From Saprospiraceae bacterium (GTDB lineage Bacteria > Bacteroidota > Bacteroidia > Chitinophagales > Saprospiraceae), in the NCBI GenBank assembly GCA_022844565.1, contig JALHLK010000018.1, positions 17,119-81,118 of the forward strand: a stretch of 64,000 nucleotides of DNA, read 5' to 3'. This document shows, one piece after another, positions 1-9,921 of the stretch. Under the pieces are notes generated by a model. It saw only the letters and a list, made by a program, of their open reading frames with translations, had not been told where the DNA came from and searched no databases. Both the position numbers and the translations under genes were made by a program. Numbering within the stretch: the first letter of the stretch is position 1; each line of letters starts with the position of its first letter.

Positions 1-2670
1 GGTTTTGGCAAGTAGTTTAAACTCTTCGATGCTTCCAATTATACTGTTATCATAAGGGAAAACGTTTTTTATATTGTTTGAATTAATAACAAGAGGGTAG
101 CCAGTTATACCATTTTTATTAATTAGTGTATTATTAGAGGAACTTGATTCAATATTTGAACCTAAATTAATTATTTGTGATTTAATTATTACCTCTCCAA
201 CCCAGTCTTCATTGATAGGTATTTTTGTTTTTAAAGTTTCAAGGTTTTTAGGAGAAAGAATATTTTTTTCTAATTTATAAATAATTGCATTATTTTTTTC
301 CACAATTATTTCAATCTTTACCGAGTCACCAGTAAACCTTCCAATGTTGGCCAAACCCAAGTTTAAATCAAAACTATTATTCTCTGCAAAAATTTGAGTT
401 GGTTCGGTTGATACTTTTTCATTATCAAATGTATAATCAGGTTTTTCAAATGAAGCTAGGGATACAGCAGGATCTCCATTCAGTGTAAGTTGTTGATAAA
501 AGGTGAATGGGTCAATTGCTCTAATGTTTTTATTTTGTTCGACTATTAGATTAAGCATTTCACCAATTGATTTACCATAAAAGTCGTTGCCTAATTTTTT
601 GTAATAATCTACACCATAAATCCCTTGAGAATAAAGAGTTGCAGTACCTGCAGCAGCAATAAACCCAATTGCACCCCTATCTTTAGCAAAGACAAAATCT
701 TCACTTATTCCTGAGGCCGTAGTATGAATATTGCCAGAATAGCATCCTAATGAAAATATAAAAGGGTATTTTCCTTTGTTTTTATAATTTTGTGGGCTGT
801 CTAAAGTAAAATCAAATGTTCCTACTGATGCATGACCAAAAAAAGTTAAAATTGAAGTTCCATTATCAATGTTTCTGTATATTCCATCAACATTTGCTGA
901 TTGAACAGCTGCAGTTGTAGTCTTATAAAACCCATTGATCCTCGCCCCAAACTGACTACTAACCAACGTATCTCCCATCTGCTCTAAAAATCTTTTGATT
1001 GCTGACTGTTCTCCATTATTTGCTCCACCCCCAAGATGGATCACATTCTTTAGCCACATTTTGTCGAGGGTCTGCGGTGCATTTTTAGCCATATCATGCT
1101 CCATCACCTTATCCAAATAATTATTGATATCGTCTCCATTTTTGGCAGCTATACGGCCTAGTGCGAAGAATGGGACGGCTTCTTCGCCTTTGGAGAAGAG
1201 AAGGATGTCGGAAGGGGAGTTGCCATAGGTTGGTAAGAAATAGGTTTGATTGCTGGGTTGGTCTAATCTTTCTTTAGTTCTGACGGTATTGTATTCTCTA
1301 CCTTTTCCTACGAGTAGGACATACTGCATATTCTTATGGTTTTCTTTAAGGTAATGGGCAAAATTTTTGAAAGTATGCGGGTGGAACGGTATACCGTAGC
1401 CAAATTGGTCGTACATGTCCTCGGCATAGACGATTTCGGTAGTGAAGCCTCCACCAGTACTCGAAGATCTATAGGATTTGTATCTTTCTAGTCCTTCCTG
1501 GGCTTTTGGTGTTTGTGCTAACTTTTTACTAGATAAAAGGAGGTAACTAAGATTGGATGGGAGTTTGGTGAAAGTAACTTTTTCTATTTTATTGATGGTT
1601 TCTTTAGTTTCGGTATAGATCAATTCTGCTTGACCATCGATGATGATTTTCTTTTTTTGGGCGTCTAAAAAAATAGCTTTGTTGTTCTTTTGATCCAATA
1701 AGTAGGTATGTGAGGTTAAGGCTTGATTAAATTCTATCAATTTTCTGTCAGAATCATCTTTATTGATCTGCGTGAAATTGATACCAGTCATGTCAAATAA
1801 TCGAGGGTAGGTAATAGATACATGACTTACACCTAGTAATAGATTTGGGACATTTCCTTGTATTTGTAAACTGTTGGTGTTTTGAATACTTGAAAGATTT
1901 AAGGGAATACCTTTTTTAATTGTGCTTAAGAAGTTGACAGAATCTACCGATACCGTCGATCCATTCAATTTTACGGTAAAAAATTGCTTGGACAAGGAAT
2001 TGGTGGAAGCAGCAAAATAGAGGCTTGCGTCACCTGTATTTGATTTAAAGGGTGTCGTAATACTGGTCACGAAATTATTTTTCAATCCATCCATATATCC
2101 TTCGGAACTGAAAAAATGACTGTACTTGAGTTGGGCAATTTCGGGTTTATAAAAGGTACTTGTGAAGTTGATCTTTTGATTGAACATAAAGGATTCCATT
2201 TTTATAGGAAGGGCATTAGCATAATCTGGGGTCAATTTTTCATATCTTAATGCTGTTTCACCACTCTTTGCCAGTGTTATAAAGTAAGCATTGTCATCAG
2301 TAATCAAACTATAATCTTCATTGAGAAGGTCTTTTTTCCAATTGGTGTATAAAAAAGTATCAAGCCCAATGGTATTTTTAAATCCAACAAATTCAATTAC
2401 TGATTCACCAACATATACGGGTATTTGTTTCCCGAAATTCCATATTTGTAAATTTGGAATATCTTTTTCAGTGATTCCAACCGAGCTGAGTGTAGAGAAG
2501 CTAATTTGATAAACACCATCTTTATTCACAATGAATTTATGATAAACCTTATCAAGATTAATCCATTCATTACCATACAATGTATTACCATCTTTGGTCA
2601 TTTGGCAAAACACCAAAGTTTTCAAAAATATAAAAAATAATGTTGTAAAAAGTACTTTTTTACTATGCAT
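1..2670 (-). CDS. C25 (gingipain-like) cysteine peptidase, PorU2-like T9SS sortase candidate; 3' end beyond window
   Basis: The frame is open from an ATG at 2670 to the window edge (890 codons), so the C-terminus is missing. The first ~20 residues form a signal peptide ending near VFCQ. An N-terminal domain containing NEWINLDKVYHKF is typical of the PorU2 group. The Peptidase_C25 domain occupies roughly residues 420-720. The catalytic pair is visible: His613 in FFGHAS and Cys643 in LGCYSGN. A beta-rich CARDB-like region follows (NLGLANIGRFTGD). Family members are outer-membrane or secreted cysteine peptidases, and PorU-type members cut off T9SS sorting domains and attach cargo to lipopolysaccharide. 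Whether this copy is the sortase or a secreted protease cannot be decided without its C-terminus. The many T9SS cargo genes in this window fit either role. Confidence 0.85.
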   Translation of the reverse strand, partial: MHSKKVLFTTLFFIFLKTLVFCQMTKDGNTLYGNEWINLDKVYHKFIVNKDGVYQISFSTLSSVGITEKDIPNLQIWNFGKQIPVYVGESVIEFVGFKNTIGLDTFLYTNWKKDLLNEDYSLITDDNAYFITLAKSGETALRYEKLTPDYANALPIKMESFMFNQKINFTSTFYKPEIAQLKYSHFFSSEGYMDGLKNNFVTSITTPFKSNTGDASLYFAASTNSLSKQFFTVKLNGSTVSVDSVNFLSTIKKGIPLNLSSIQNTNSLQIQGNVPNLLLGVSHVSITYPRLFDMTGINFTQINKDDSDRKLIEFNQALTSHTYLLDQKNNKAIFLDAQKKKIIIDGQAELIYTETKETINKIEKVTFTKLPSNLSYLLLSSKKLAQTPKAQEGLERYKSYRSSSTGGGFTTEIVYAEDMYDQFGYGIPFHPHTFKNFAHYLKENHKNMQYVLLVGKGREYNTVRTKERLDQPSNQTYFLPTYGNSPSDILLFSKGEEAVPFFALGRIAAKNGDDINNYLDKVMEHDMAKNAPQTLDKMWLKNVIHLGGGANNGEQSAIKRFLEQMGDTLVSSQFGARINGFYKTTTAAVQSANVDGIYRNIDNGTSILTFFGHASVGTFDFTLDSPQNYKNKGKYPFIFSLGCYSGNIHTTASGISEDFVFAKDRGAIGFIAAAGTATLYSQGIYGVDYYKKLGNDFYGKSIGEMLNLIVEQNKNIRAIDPFTFYQQLTLNGDPAVSLASFEKPDYTFDNEKVSTEPTQIFAENNSFDLNLGLANIGRFTGDSVKIEIIVEKNNAIIYKLEKNILSPKNLETLKTKIPINEDWVGEVIIKSQIINLGSNIESSSSNNTLINKNGITGYPLVINSNNIKNVFPYDNSIIGSIEEFKLLAKT

Positions 2671-2870
2671 GGTTCGTGAATTGATGATGTAATGCAAAAT
2701 TATACATTTCTGACAATAGTTTATTGCTAAAACAACAAAAAACAGTGTAGTGATATTATATGAACGAACATAATATTAAAAAGTCATTTTATTAATTAGA
2801 ATAAATCTAAATAATGAACAATATAATAATAAATTTTGTATATGTTAGTGTAAAGATTGGTATCAAATGA

Positions 2871-2878
2871 TATATTTG
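2871..2878 (+). promoter_or_regulatory. -7 box of the nqr operon promoter
   Basis: TATATTTG matches the Bacteroidota -7 consensus TAnnTTTG and lies 38 bp before the chosen nqrA ATG. No convincing -33 TTG is seen at the usual distance. The 218 bp gap between the divergent peptidase gene and nqrA holds nothing else recognisable. Confidence 0.5.
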
Positions 2879-2915
2879 CGCAAAATTTTTGAAAATAAAA
2901 GTTCCTATCATAAAC

Positions 2916-4532
2916 ATGAATAAGAGAATTCTTTTGACAACAGGCCTTATTTTAACCTTATTTGAAATTTCATTTGCCCAAGGTTCATTTACATCGGATA
3001 TGATGACCTACGTAATCATTGGTGTTGTAGCCTTGATAGCGCTCGCTGCTCTTTTTGGAGTTACAGACAACTTAATGAAAGTAGAAGCTAGTAAGCTAGG
3101 TTTGGATGTGGAGAAAAAAGATATCGGAATATTCCCATCGATTGGCAATATTTTGGGTTCAAATGCTACACATATTGGTGGTGAGAAAGCAGGCTACCAC
3201 AAGTTAAACAAAGGTTTTGACATTCAATTATCAGGTGAAGCATCTCCAAAAGTAGAAGAAATGAAAGCGAGTAGATACGCCATATCACCATATGATTTTA
3301 GAGGTATATCACCGATTCCTAAAGTTACAGTTGAAGTTGGAGATATCGTGAAAGCAGGAGACATTTTGTTTTTTGATAAAAAGGTACCTACGATTATGTA
3401 TACCGCTCCAGTAAGTGGTGAAATAATAGAAATCAACAGAGGCGATAAAAGAGCGATAAAAGATGTTGTGATCTTAGCAGATAAAGAAGTTTCTCATAAA
3501 ATGTTTAATATAGACGATTCTAGTGTTGAGGCGATAAAGTCAACTATGGCAGAGAGTGGGGCTTGGACTTTACTAAATCAGAGACCGTTTGATATTATTC
3601 CATCTATTGACTCTACACCAAGAGATATTTTCATTTCTACATTTGACAGTGCTCCTTTAGCTCCTGACGCGACTATACTATTGAAAGGGAGAGAAAGTCA
3701 TTTCCAAAAGGGTATTGATATCTTAGCAAAATTGACAGAAGGTGCCGTTTATCTGGGATTAGACGCAAGTGATAAAAATAATCCTTTTGCAAATATTCAA
3801 AATGCTAATAAACATTGGTTTAAAGGCAAGCATCCTGCGGGAAATGTTGGTGTACAAATACACAATATCAAATCAATCAAACCAGGCCAAAGAGTATGGA
3901 CGCTTGGTGTGCAAGAGGTCATTGCTATTGGTAAACTTTTTGCGGAAGGTATCATGGATTTCTCTAGAATTATTGTAGTAGCGGGTAGTAGAATTGCTAA
4001 CCCAACCTATGTGCGAACACATGTTGGTGCATCTGTAAGTGATATTCTAAAAGGCCAAATTAAAGAAGGAGAAAAAGAAGCAAGAATTATCGATGGTGAT
4101 GTACTTTCAGGCAAGCAAATCACTCAAAATGATTTTTTAAGTTTCAAATCAGATCAAATTACCGCTATTTCAGAAGGTAATGAATATGAGTTGTTTGGTT
4201 GGTTATTGCCAATCAATCCAAGGCCAAGTACCAGTAATACTTTCCCTAACTTTTTATATCCAGATTACAAATTCGAAGGTGAAACGAATACACATGGGGA
4301 AAAAAGAGCATTTGTAGTCACGGGTCAATACGAAGAAGTATTGCCAATGGATGTTTATCCACAGCATTTGATGAGAGCAATTATGGCTGGAGATATAGAA
4401 AAGATGGAAGGTTTAGGTATCAACGAATTAAATGAAGAGGACATAGCTCTTTGTGAATTTGTTTGTGTTTCAAAAACACCATTACAGCAAGTTTTGCGAG
4501 AGGGTTTAGAAAAATTAAGAGCCGAGGCATAA
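2916..4532 (+). CDS. nqrA: Na+-translocating NADH:quinone reductase subunit A with N-terminal membrane extension
   Basis: This is subunit A of the six-subunit Na+-NQR, which oxidises NADH, reduces quinone and exports Na+. The canonical domain begins around residue 95 (LNKGFDIQLSGEA) and shows family motifs such as FTAP-like YTAPVSGEIIEINRG, KHPAGNVGVQIH, and the C-terminal EEDIALCEFVC. Ahead of it lie about 95 extra residues: a signal-peptide-like stretch ending SFAQG and a hydrophobic helix at about 33-48 (VIIGVVALIALAALFG). NqrA of Vibrio lacks any such extension and is a soluble subunit held by NqrB. The frame also extends to a TTG at 2889, but ATG 2916 gives a clean signal peptide. It is first gene of nqrABCDEF; nqrB follows after 40 bp. 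Confidence 0.95.
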   Translation: MNKRILLTTGLILTLFEISFAQGSFTSDMMTYVIIGVVALIALAALFGVTDNLMKVEASKLGLDVEKKDIGIFPSIGNILGSNATHIGGEKAGYHKLNKGFDIQLSGEASPKVEEMKASRYAISPYDFRGISPIPKVTVEVGDIVKAGDILFFDKKVPTIMYTAPVSGEIIEINRGDKRAIKDVVILADKEVSHKMFNIDDSSVEAIKSTMAESGAWTLLNQRPFDIIPSIDSTPRDIFISTFDSAPLAPDATILLKGRESHFQKGIDILAKLTEGAVYLGLDASDKNNPFANIQNANKHWFKGKHPAGNVGVQIHNIKSIKPGQRVWTLGVQEVIAIGKLFAEGIMDFSRIIVVAGSRIANPTYVRTHVGASVSDILKGQIKEGEKEARIIDGDVLSGKQITQNDFLSFKSDQITAISEGNEYELFGWLLPINPRPSTSNTFPNFLYPDYKFEGETNTHGEKRAFVVTGQYEEVLPMDVYPQHLMRAIMAGDIEKMEGLGINELNEEDIALCEFVCVSKTPLQQVLREGLEKLRAEA

Positions 4533-4572
4533 TTTTGAAATTAAATCAAATAAAGTAGTATAAATAGAAAAG

Positions 4573-5826
4573 ATGAAATTATTAGATTTTATTAAAGGTT
4601 TAGAACCAGATAAGAAAAAAAGTCCAATTTTGCATACAGCATATGATGCTTTTTTTACTTTTGCTTATGCACCTAACACGGTTACCAAAAATGGAGTACA
4701 TATGCGAGATGGCATGGACTTAAAACGATTGATGGTACATGTGGTAATCGCTATGCAACTTTGTTATATTTTTGGAACGTATAACATTGGGCATCAACAT
4801 TTCATAGCATCTGGACAATTCTTAGGTTTCTTAGATGGCTTTCACTTAAAGTTAGCACACGGTTTAATTAAATTGTTACCAATATATGTTGTAACACATG
4901 TTGTTGGTCTTGGTATTGAGTTTTTATTCGCTGCTAAAAAAGGGCATGCGGTAGAAGAAGGGTTCTTGGTTTCAGGTGCCTTAATACCGCTTATTATGCC
5001 ACCCGACATTCCACTTTGGATTTTAGCAATCTCTGTTGCCTTTGCGGTTATTTTAGCAAAAGAGGCATTTGGTGGAACGGGTATGAATATATGGAACATT
5101 GCGCTCGTTTCGAGGGTTTTTATCTTTTTTGCTTATCCTGGTGATATTTCTGGTGACCAATGTTGGATCAGTGGTTATGATTCTATCGCTGCTGGTGTAC
5201 AAGCTAATTATGGTTGGTGGCATACTGGTTTTTTCAACTCTCTATTTTCAATGATGGATTTGCCAACTTTTAATGCGGCAAAAACCACGATAGTTGATGG
5301 ATTTAGTGGTGCAACTCCTCTAGCTTTGGCCTATGAAGGAGGGAAAGAATTAATGACTTCAAAATTTTCTATGGATCAAATTTTCTGGGGCTCAATCCCA
5401 GGATCAATTGGTGAAACATCGAAGCCAGCAATAATTTTAGGAGCGATTTTCTTAATAGTTACTAAAGTGGCAAGTTGGAGAATTATGATCGGTATGGTAA
5501 TAGGTACAGCTTTAACAGGAATGATTTTTAATGCTTGGGGCTTTAATGCTTATATGGAAATACCATGGCATAACCATTTAATCATGGGTTCATTCCTTTT
5601 TGCAATGGCTTTTATGGCAACTGATCCCGTAACAGCTTCAAATACCAATAGTGGAAAATGGATCTATGGAATCTTTATAGGTCTCGTCGGGATGATTGTT
5701 AGGGTAATGAACCCTGCATATCCAGAGGGATGGATGCTTGCAATTTTATTCGTTAACTCATTTGCATCTCTAATCGATCATTATGTAATAGAAGCAAATA
5801 TTAAAAGAAGATTAAGTCATGTTTAG
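4573..5826 (+). CDS. nqrB: Na+-NQR subunit B
   Basis: NqrB is the large membrane subunit that carries a covalently bound FMN and takes part in Na+ translocation. The 417-residue protein matches the family length and contains about ten hydrophobic helices. The flavinylation motif SGATPL is present, with Thr248 as the expected FMN acceptor. The N-terminal region (KSPILHTAYDAFFTFAYAP and NGVHMRDGMDLKR) is also characteristic. Its stop codon lies inside the start of nqrC, with an 8 bp overlap, which indicates translational coupling. Confidence 0.97.
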   Translation: MKLLDFIKGLEPDKKKSPILHTAYDAFFTFAYAPNTVTKNGVHMRDGMDLKRLMVHVVIAMQLCYIFGTYNIGHQHFIASGQFLGFLDGFHLKLAHGLIKLLPIYVVTHVVGLGIEFLFAAKKGHAVEEGFLVSGALIPLIMPPDIPLWILAISVAFAVILAKEAFGGTGMNIWNIALVSRVFIFFAYPGDISGDQCWISGYDSIAAGVQANYGWWHTGFFNSLFSMMDLPTFNAAKTTIVDGFSGATPLALAYEGGKELMTSKFSMDQIFWGSIPGSIGETSKPAIILGAIFLIVTKVASWRIMIGMVIGTALTGMIFNAWGFNAYMEIPWHNHLIMGSFLFAMAFMATDPVTASNTNSGKWIYGIFIGLVGMIVRVMNPAYPEGWMLAILFVNSFASLIDHYVIEANIKRRLSHV

Positions 5827-6532
5827 TACAAGATATGTTTACGTTTATACGCTGATCCTTTCTGCATTCGCTGCGATTTCTCTAGCTTTTTTTATTACTA
5901 TATTTAAGCCATTACACGATTCTAATGAGGCGGCATCGAAGAAGAAGGATATTTTAAGCTCCATAGCAGGTGAACTTGGCCAAGATCCACAGTTGATGTC
6001 TAACGAGGATGTTATTAAACTTTTTGATGAAAAAGTCGAGCAATTAGTAATTGACGCAAAGGGCAATATAATTAAAGATGTTTCTGCTGAAGATATAAGT
6101 CTAGCTACTGAGGAGAAGAAGCCTCTGGAAGAAAGAAGGTATCCGCTTTATATTTTCAAGAGTAAAGGTAGCTCAATTTACCTTACTGCAGTTAGAGGTA
6201 ATGGTCTTTGGGATAAAATTTGGGGTACCATAGCCATTAAAGATGATATGAATACCATTGTAGGTGCTTCATTTGGTCATCAAGCTGAAACGCCAGGACT
6301 TGGTGCAGAGATAAAAGATAATGCTAATTTTCCAAAATCATTCATTGGAAAAGAGATTTTCAAAGATGGGGAATATGTTTCTGTAAAGGTTATGAAAGGG
6401 GCGTCCGATCCAAAACACCAAGTGGATGCAATCTCAGGTGCTACAATCACCTCTGTGGGAGTTTCAGAAATGATGTACAAAGGATTGAATTCCTATGTAG
6501 CATATTTCAATAGTATAAAAAATAAAGGTTAA
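5819..6532 (+). CDS. nqrC: Na+-NQR subunit C
   Basis: NqrC has one N-terminal membrane helix (about residues 8-27) and a periplasmic FMN-binding domain. The motif SGATIT is present and Thr209 is the predicted site of covalent FMN attachment. GHQAETPGLGAEI upstream of it is a typical FMN-binding-domain sequence. The start overlaps the nqrB stop by 8 bp. Its length of 237 residues is within the family range. Confidence 0.96.
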   Translation: MFSTRYVYVYTLILSAFAAISLAFFITIFKPLHDSNEAASKKKDILSSIAGELGQDPQLMSNEDVIKLFDEKVEQLVIDAKGNIIKDVSAEDISLATEEKKPLEERRYPLYIFKSKGSSIYLTAVRGNGLWDKIWGTIAIKDDMNTIVGASFGHQAETPGLGAEIKDNANFPKSFIGKEIFKDGEYVSVKVMKGASDPKHQVDAISGATITSVGVSEMMYKGLNSYVAYFNSIKNKG

Positions 6533-6551
6533 ATTTAAAATATAATAAATT

Positions 6552-7250
6552 ATGGCTGCAACACAAGAAGTAATTAAAAGCGAACCAATTATAAGTTTTG
6601 GTAAGCAGGAGAAAAAGTTAATTAAAGATCCGTTACATATTAATAATCCAATAACGGTCCAAATTCTAGGAGTTTGTTCTGCTTTGGCCGTAACTACCAT
6701 GCTAAAGCCAGCATTGATCATGGGTATTGCAGTAACTTTAGTAACAGGTTTTTCTAATTTGGTGATCTCATTAATTCGAAATACGATCCCTAAGCAAATA
6801 AGAATGATTGTACAACTAGTTGTTATTGCAACGTTAGTAACGATAGTTGAATTAGTATTAAAAGCTTATTCATTTGATGTGTGGAAGCAATTATCCGTAT
6901 TCATAGGGTTGATCATCACAAATTGTATAGTTATGGGTAGGCTTGAAGCATTCGCTATGGCGAATAAACCTTGGCCTTCATTTGTGGATGGAATTGGAAA
7001 CGGATTAGGTTATGCCTGGATTTTGATCGCTATTGCTGGTATACGAGAGTTGTTTGGCAGAGGTGCTTTGTTGGGATATAAAATCATCGGTCCATCAGAA
7101 GAGTTTTTAATAAATACTTCTTCGACACCACTATTGAGTTGGTACCAACCCAATGGTCTAATGGTTCTTCCCGCTTCGGCTATGGTAATAATAGCAGTGA
7201 TTATTTGGATTCAAAGATCTAAGGAGAAGTCACTTGTAGATATTTCTTAA
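6552..7250 (+). CDS. nqrD: Na+-NQR subunit D
   Basis: This integral membrane subunit pairs with NqrE in the membrane core of the Na+ pump. About six hydrophobic helices are visible. Family signatures include [15 protein letters not shown] and the glycine-rich [11 protein letters not shown]. The protein is about 20 residues longer at the N-terminus than typical NqrD because of a hydrophilic leader ([18 protein letters not shown]). It lies 19 bp after nqrC and 20 bp before nqrE. Confidence 0.96.
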   Translation: MAATQEVIKSEPIISFGKQEKKLIKDPLHINNPITVQILGVCSALAVTTMLKPALIMGIAVTLVTGFSNLVISLIRNTIPKQIRMIVQLVVIATLVTIVELVLKAYSFDVWKQLSVFIGLIITNCIVMGRLEAFAMANKPWPSFVDGIGNGLGYAWILIAIAGIRELFGRGALLGYKIIGPSEEFLINTSSTPLLSWYQPNGLMVLPASAMVIIAVIIWIQRSKEKSLVDIS

Positions 7251-7270
7251 ATTTTAAAAAATAAAAGAGT

Positions 7271-7879
7271 ATGGAATTATTAAATGTTTTTATAAAATCT
7301 GCCTTTATTGAAAATATGATTTTAGCATATTTCATTGGTATGTGTTCTTTTCTGGCTGTATCTAAAAGTGTGAAGACAGCTATAGGTTTGGGTGTTGCTG
7401 TAATTTTTGTTTTAGCGATAACAGTACCTATAAACTGGATGATTTCTGAGTTGGTCTTAGGTCCAAATGGAATTTTTAAAACTGATCTTACTTTCTTAAG
7501 ATTTATACTTTTTATTTCAAGTATTGCAGCAACTGTACAGTTGGTAGAAATGGCTGTTGAAAAATATTCACCTTCACTATACAATGCTTTAGGTATATTT
7601 TTACCTTTAATTACGGTCAACTGTGCAATATTAGGAGCAGCACTTTTCATGGTTGCCAGAGAATATAGTTTTAGCGAATCTGTAGTTTATGGAATTGGTT
7701 CTGGATTTGGTTGGTTATTGGCTATCGTACTATTGGCAGCTATTAGAGAAAAGATGTCATATAGTAATGTGCCTGAAGGTTTAAGAGGATTGGGTATGGC
7801 TTTCTTATTGACTGCCTTTTTAGGTATCTCTTTCATGAGCTTGATGGGTATTAATCCATCAGTTTATTTTGTAAAATAA
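7271..7879 (+). CDS. nqrE: Na+-NQR subunit E
   Basis: NqrE is the partner of NqrD, with the same six-helix fold in inverted orientation. The sequence begins [20 protein letters not shown] and contains the conserved [14 protein letters not shown], whose Cys in the NqrD/E pair contributes to an intramembrane iron centre in the Vibrio enzyme. It is 202 residues, the usual length. Only 18 bp separate it from nqrF. Confidence 0.96.
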   Translation: MELLNVFIKSAFIENMILAYFIGMCSFLAVSKSVKTAIGLGVAVIFVLAITVPINWMISELVLGPNGIFKTDLTFLRFILFISSIAATVQLVEMAVEKYSPSLYNALGIFLPLITVNCAILGAALFMVAREYSFSESVVYGIGSGFGWLLAIVLLAAIREKMSYSNVPEGLRGLGMAFLLTAFLGISFMSLMGINPSVYFVK

Positions 7880-7897
7880 CGAATAAAATAATATAAA

Positions 7898-9223
7898 ATG
7901 TTATTCATATTAGCTTTCAATTTAATGTTCATAGTTTGGGCTTTTGTGGCTTTTACAGCAATTTTGATGTTAATGTCTTTTGGCTTAATGACAGCTCAAA
8001 AAAAATTGGTATCACAAGATGATGTAAGAATTATCGTAAATGGTAATGAAGATAAGCCTATTTTGGTTAAGCCGGGTAGTAGTTTATTGAGTACGTTGTC
8101 TAATGAGAAAATCTTTTTACCTTCTGCTTGTGGTGGTGGAGGCACATGTGCGATGTGTGAATGTCATATCCACGAGGGTGGTGGTGATGTTCTTCCTACA
8201 GAAATGAATCACTTGACTAGAAAAGAAGCTGCAGAAGGAAAACGACTAGCGTGTCAGGTTAAAGTTAGAACTGACATGAGAATCGAAATCCCTGAAGAGA
8301 TATTTGGGATCAAAAAATGGGAATGTGAAGTTGTTTCTAATTACAACGTTGCGTCTTTCATTAAGGAGTTTGTGGTGAAATTGCCTGAAGGTGAGGAGTT
8401 GGATTTTGAATCTGGTGGTTATATTCAGATTGATGTACCAATAGTGACAGTAGATTTCAAAAAAATGGACATCACTGCACATCCATCTTATCACGATGAT
8501 CCTGCTAAGTTCCAATCAGAGTGGGATAAATTTAAATTATGGGATTTGAAAATGGTCAATGAGGAACCTCAATTTAGAGCGTATTCTATGGCCAATCACC
8601 CTGCAGAAGGAAACATTGTAAAGCTAAATATACGTATTGCAACTCCACCTTGGGATCGAGCTACCAACAATTGGATGGCTGTTAATCCTGGAGTTTGTTC
8701 TTCATATGTATTTGGTTTAAAACCTGGTGATAAGTGTACTATTTCAGGCCCTTACGGTGAGTTTTTTATCAAACCAACAAAAAAAGAAATGGTGTATATC
8801 GGAGGAGGAGCTGGAATGGCACCTTTACGATCTCACTTGTTCCACTTATTCCATACATTGAAGACTACAGATAGAAAAGTGTCATTCTGGTATGGAGGTC
8901 GTACAAAAAGAGAGTTGTTCTACATAGATGAGTTTAGAGAAATAGAAAAGAATTTTCCTAACTTCAAATTTCATGTAGCTCTAGACAATCCACTACCTGA
9001 GGATAATTGGCAAGTAAAAGAAACAATCAGTGATCAAGGAGATGGTTTCCAAGGATTCATAATGCCAGTATTGATGGAAAAATACTTAAGAAATCATCCT
9101 GAGCCAGAAGAAGTTGAATATTACTTCTGTGGACCTCCTATGATGAATGCTTCGGTTATTAAAGCATTAGATGAATTAGGTGTTCCTCAAGAAAACATCA
9201 GTTTTGACGATTTCGGAGGATAA
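7898..9223 (+). CDS. nqrF: Na+-NQR subunit F (NADH dehydrogenase, 2Fe-2S and FAD)
   Basis: NqrF is the electron entry subunit: it takes hydride from NADH onto FAD and passes electrons to a 2Fe-2S centre. An N-terminal membrane helix (about residues 6-30) is followed by a plant-type ferredoxin domain with ligands Cys78, Cys84, Cys87 and Cys119. The FAD-binding motif RAYSMANHP and the NAD-binding [12 protein letters not shown] follow, and the protein ends with the conserved SFDDFGG. Length is 441 residues. This is the last gene of the operon and is followed by a terminator after 21 bp. Confidence 0.97.
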   Translation: MLFILAFNLMFIVWAFVAFTAILMLMSFGLMTAQKKLVSQDDVRIIVNGNEDKPILVKPGSSLLSTLSNEKIFLPSACGGGGTCAMCECHIHEGGGDVLPTEMNHLTRKEAAEGKRLACQVKVRTDMRIEIPEEIFGIKKWECEVVSNYNVASFIKEFVVKLPEGEELDFESGGYIQIDVPIVTVDFKKMDITAHPSYHDDPAKFQSEWDKFKLWDLKMVNEEPQFRAYSMANHPAEGNIVKLNIRIATPPWDRATNNWMAVNPGVCSSYVFGLKPGDKCTISGPYGEFFIKPTKKEMVYIGGGAGMAPLRSHLFHLFHTLKTTDRKVSFWYGGRTKRELFYIDEFREIEKNFPNFKFHVALDNPLPEDNWQVKETISDQGDGFQGFIMPVLMEKYLRNHPEPEEVEYYFCGPPMMNASVIKALDELGVPQENISFDDFGG

Positions 9224-9244
9224 ATACTAAATATTTTAAAGTTA

Positions 9245-9290
9245 AAAAATGTCGATTAGGATGGTAATTCTAATCGACATTTTTGTTTTC
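9245..9290 (+). terminator. Rho-independent terminator of the nqr operon
   Basis: A perfect 15 bp stem (9245-9259 with 9270-9284) encloses a 10 nt loop, and the 3' arm ends in a T-run. It begins 21 bp after the nqrF stop. Confidence 0.9.
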
Positions 9291-9304
9291 ACTATAATGA
9301 CTAG

Positions 9305-9835
9305 TGTAGGTTGAGAATTTGAAGTTTTGAGTTAAGAGAGTTTAAGTTTTTACTCTTTTGTTCAGTATTAACTTCCTTTAACCTCTTTTAACCTCTCTTA
9401 ACCTTTTAACATTGAGACAAACTGGTTGAGAAGGTTAAGTTTTTAAGTTAAGAAAGGTTAAGTTTTTGCACTTTCGTTCAATCTTAAGTTCCCTTCACCT
9501 CTCTTAACCTCACTTAACTTTTTAACATTGAAACAAACTGGTTGTGAACATTAAGTTTTCAAGTTAAGAAAGGTTAAGTTTTTGCACTTCTAATCAGTCT
9601 TAACTTCCCTTAACCTTTTTAACATTGAGACATACTGGTTGAGAAGGTTAAGATTTCAAGTTAAGAAAGGTTAAGTTTTTGCACTTCTACTAAGTCTTAA
9701 CTTCCCTTAACCTCTTTAATTTTTTTAACATTGAGACAAACTGGTTGTGAACGTTAAGTTTTTAAGTTAAGAAAAGTTAAGTTTTTATACAATTCTGATC
9801 AGTCTTAACTTCTCTTAATCTCTTTTTAACTAAAA
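9305..9835. repeat. Imperfect tandem repeat array rich in TTAACCT / AGGTTAA
   Basis: About 530 bp between nqrF and the convergent T9SS gene consist of four to five imperfect units. The marker AACATTGAGACAAACTGGTT starts at 9408, 9524, 9621 and 9727, giving spacings of 116, 97 and 106 bp. Each unit also carries AAGTTAAGAAAGGTTAAG followed by a run such as TCTTAACTTCCCTTAACCT, so every unit is partly self-complementary. No open frame spans the array. Its function is unknown; it could be a structured transcript end, a protein-binding array or a neutral satellite. Confidence 0.8.
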
Positions 9836-9858
9836 CATAAACAAATCAACATAGTGCC

Positions 9859-9897
9859 AAAAAAAAAGTCTGAACAGAAATCCTTCCACTCAGACTT
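9859..9897 (-). terminator. Rho-independent terminator of the Cys-rich T9SS gene
   Basis: Read on the minus strand, AAGTCTGA and TCAGACTT form an 8 bp stem around a 15-16 nt loop, followed by a run of eight or more T. It lies about 25 bp beyond the stop at 9922. Confidence 0.8.
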
Positions 9898-9921
9898 ATA
9901 ATATCTATTAAATTTATTGTT

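Noticed and set aside
7219..7650. A 143-codon minus-strand frame across nqrD/nqrE.
   Set aside because: Both nqr genes are certain and the antisense frame has no recognisable domain.
9305..9835. Possible CRISPR array because of regularly spaced repeats.
   Set aside because: Units are ~100 bp and vary throughout; there is no short constant repeat with unique spacers and no cas gene nearby.
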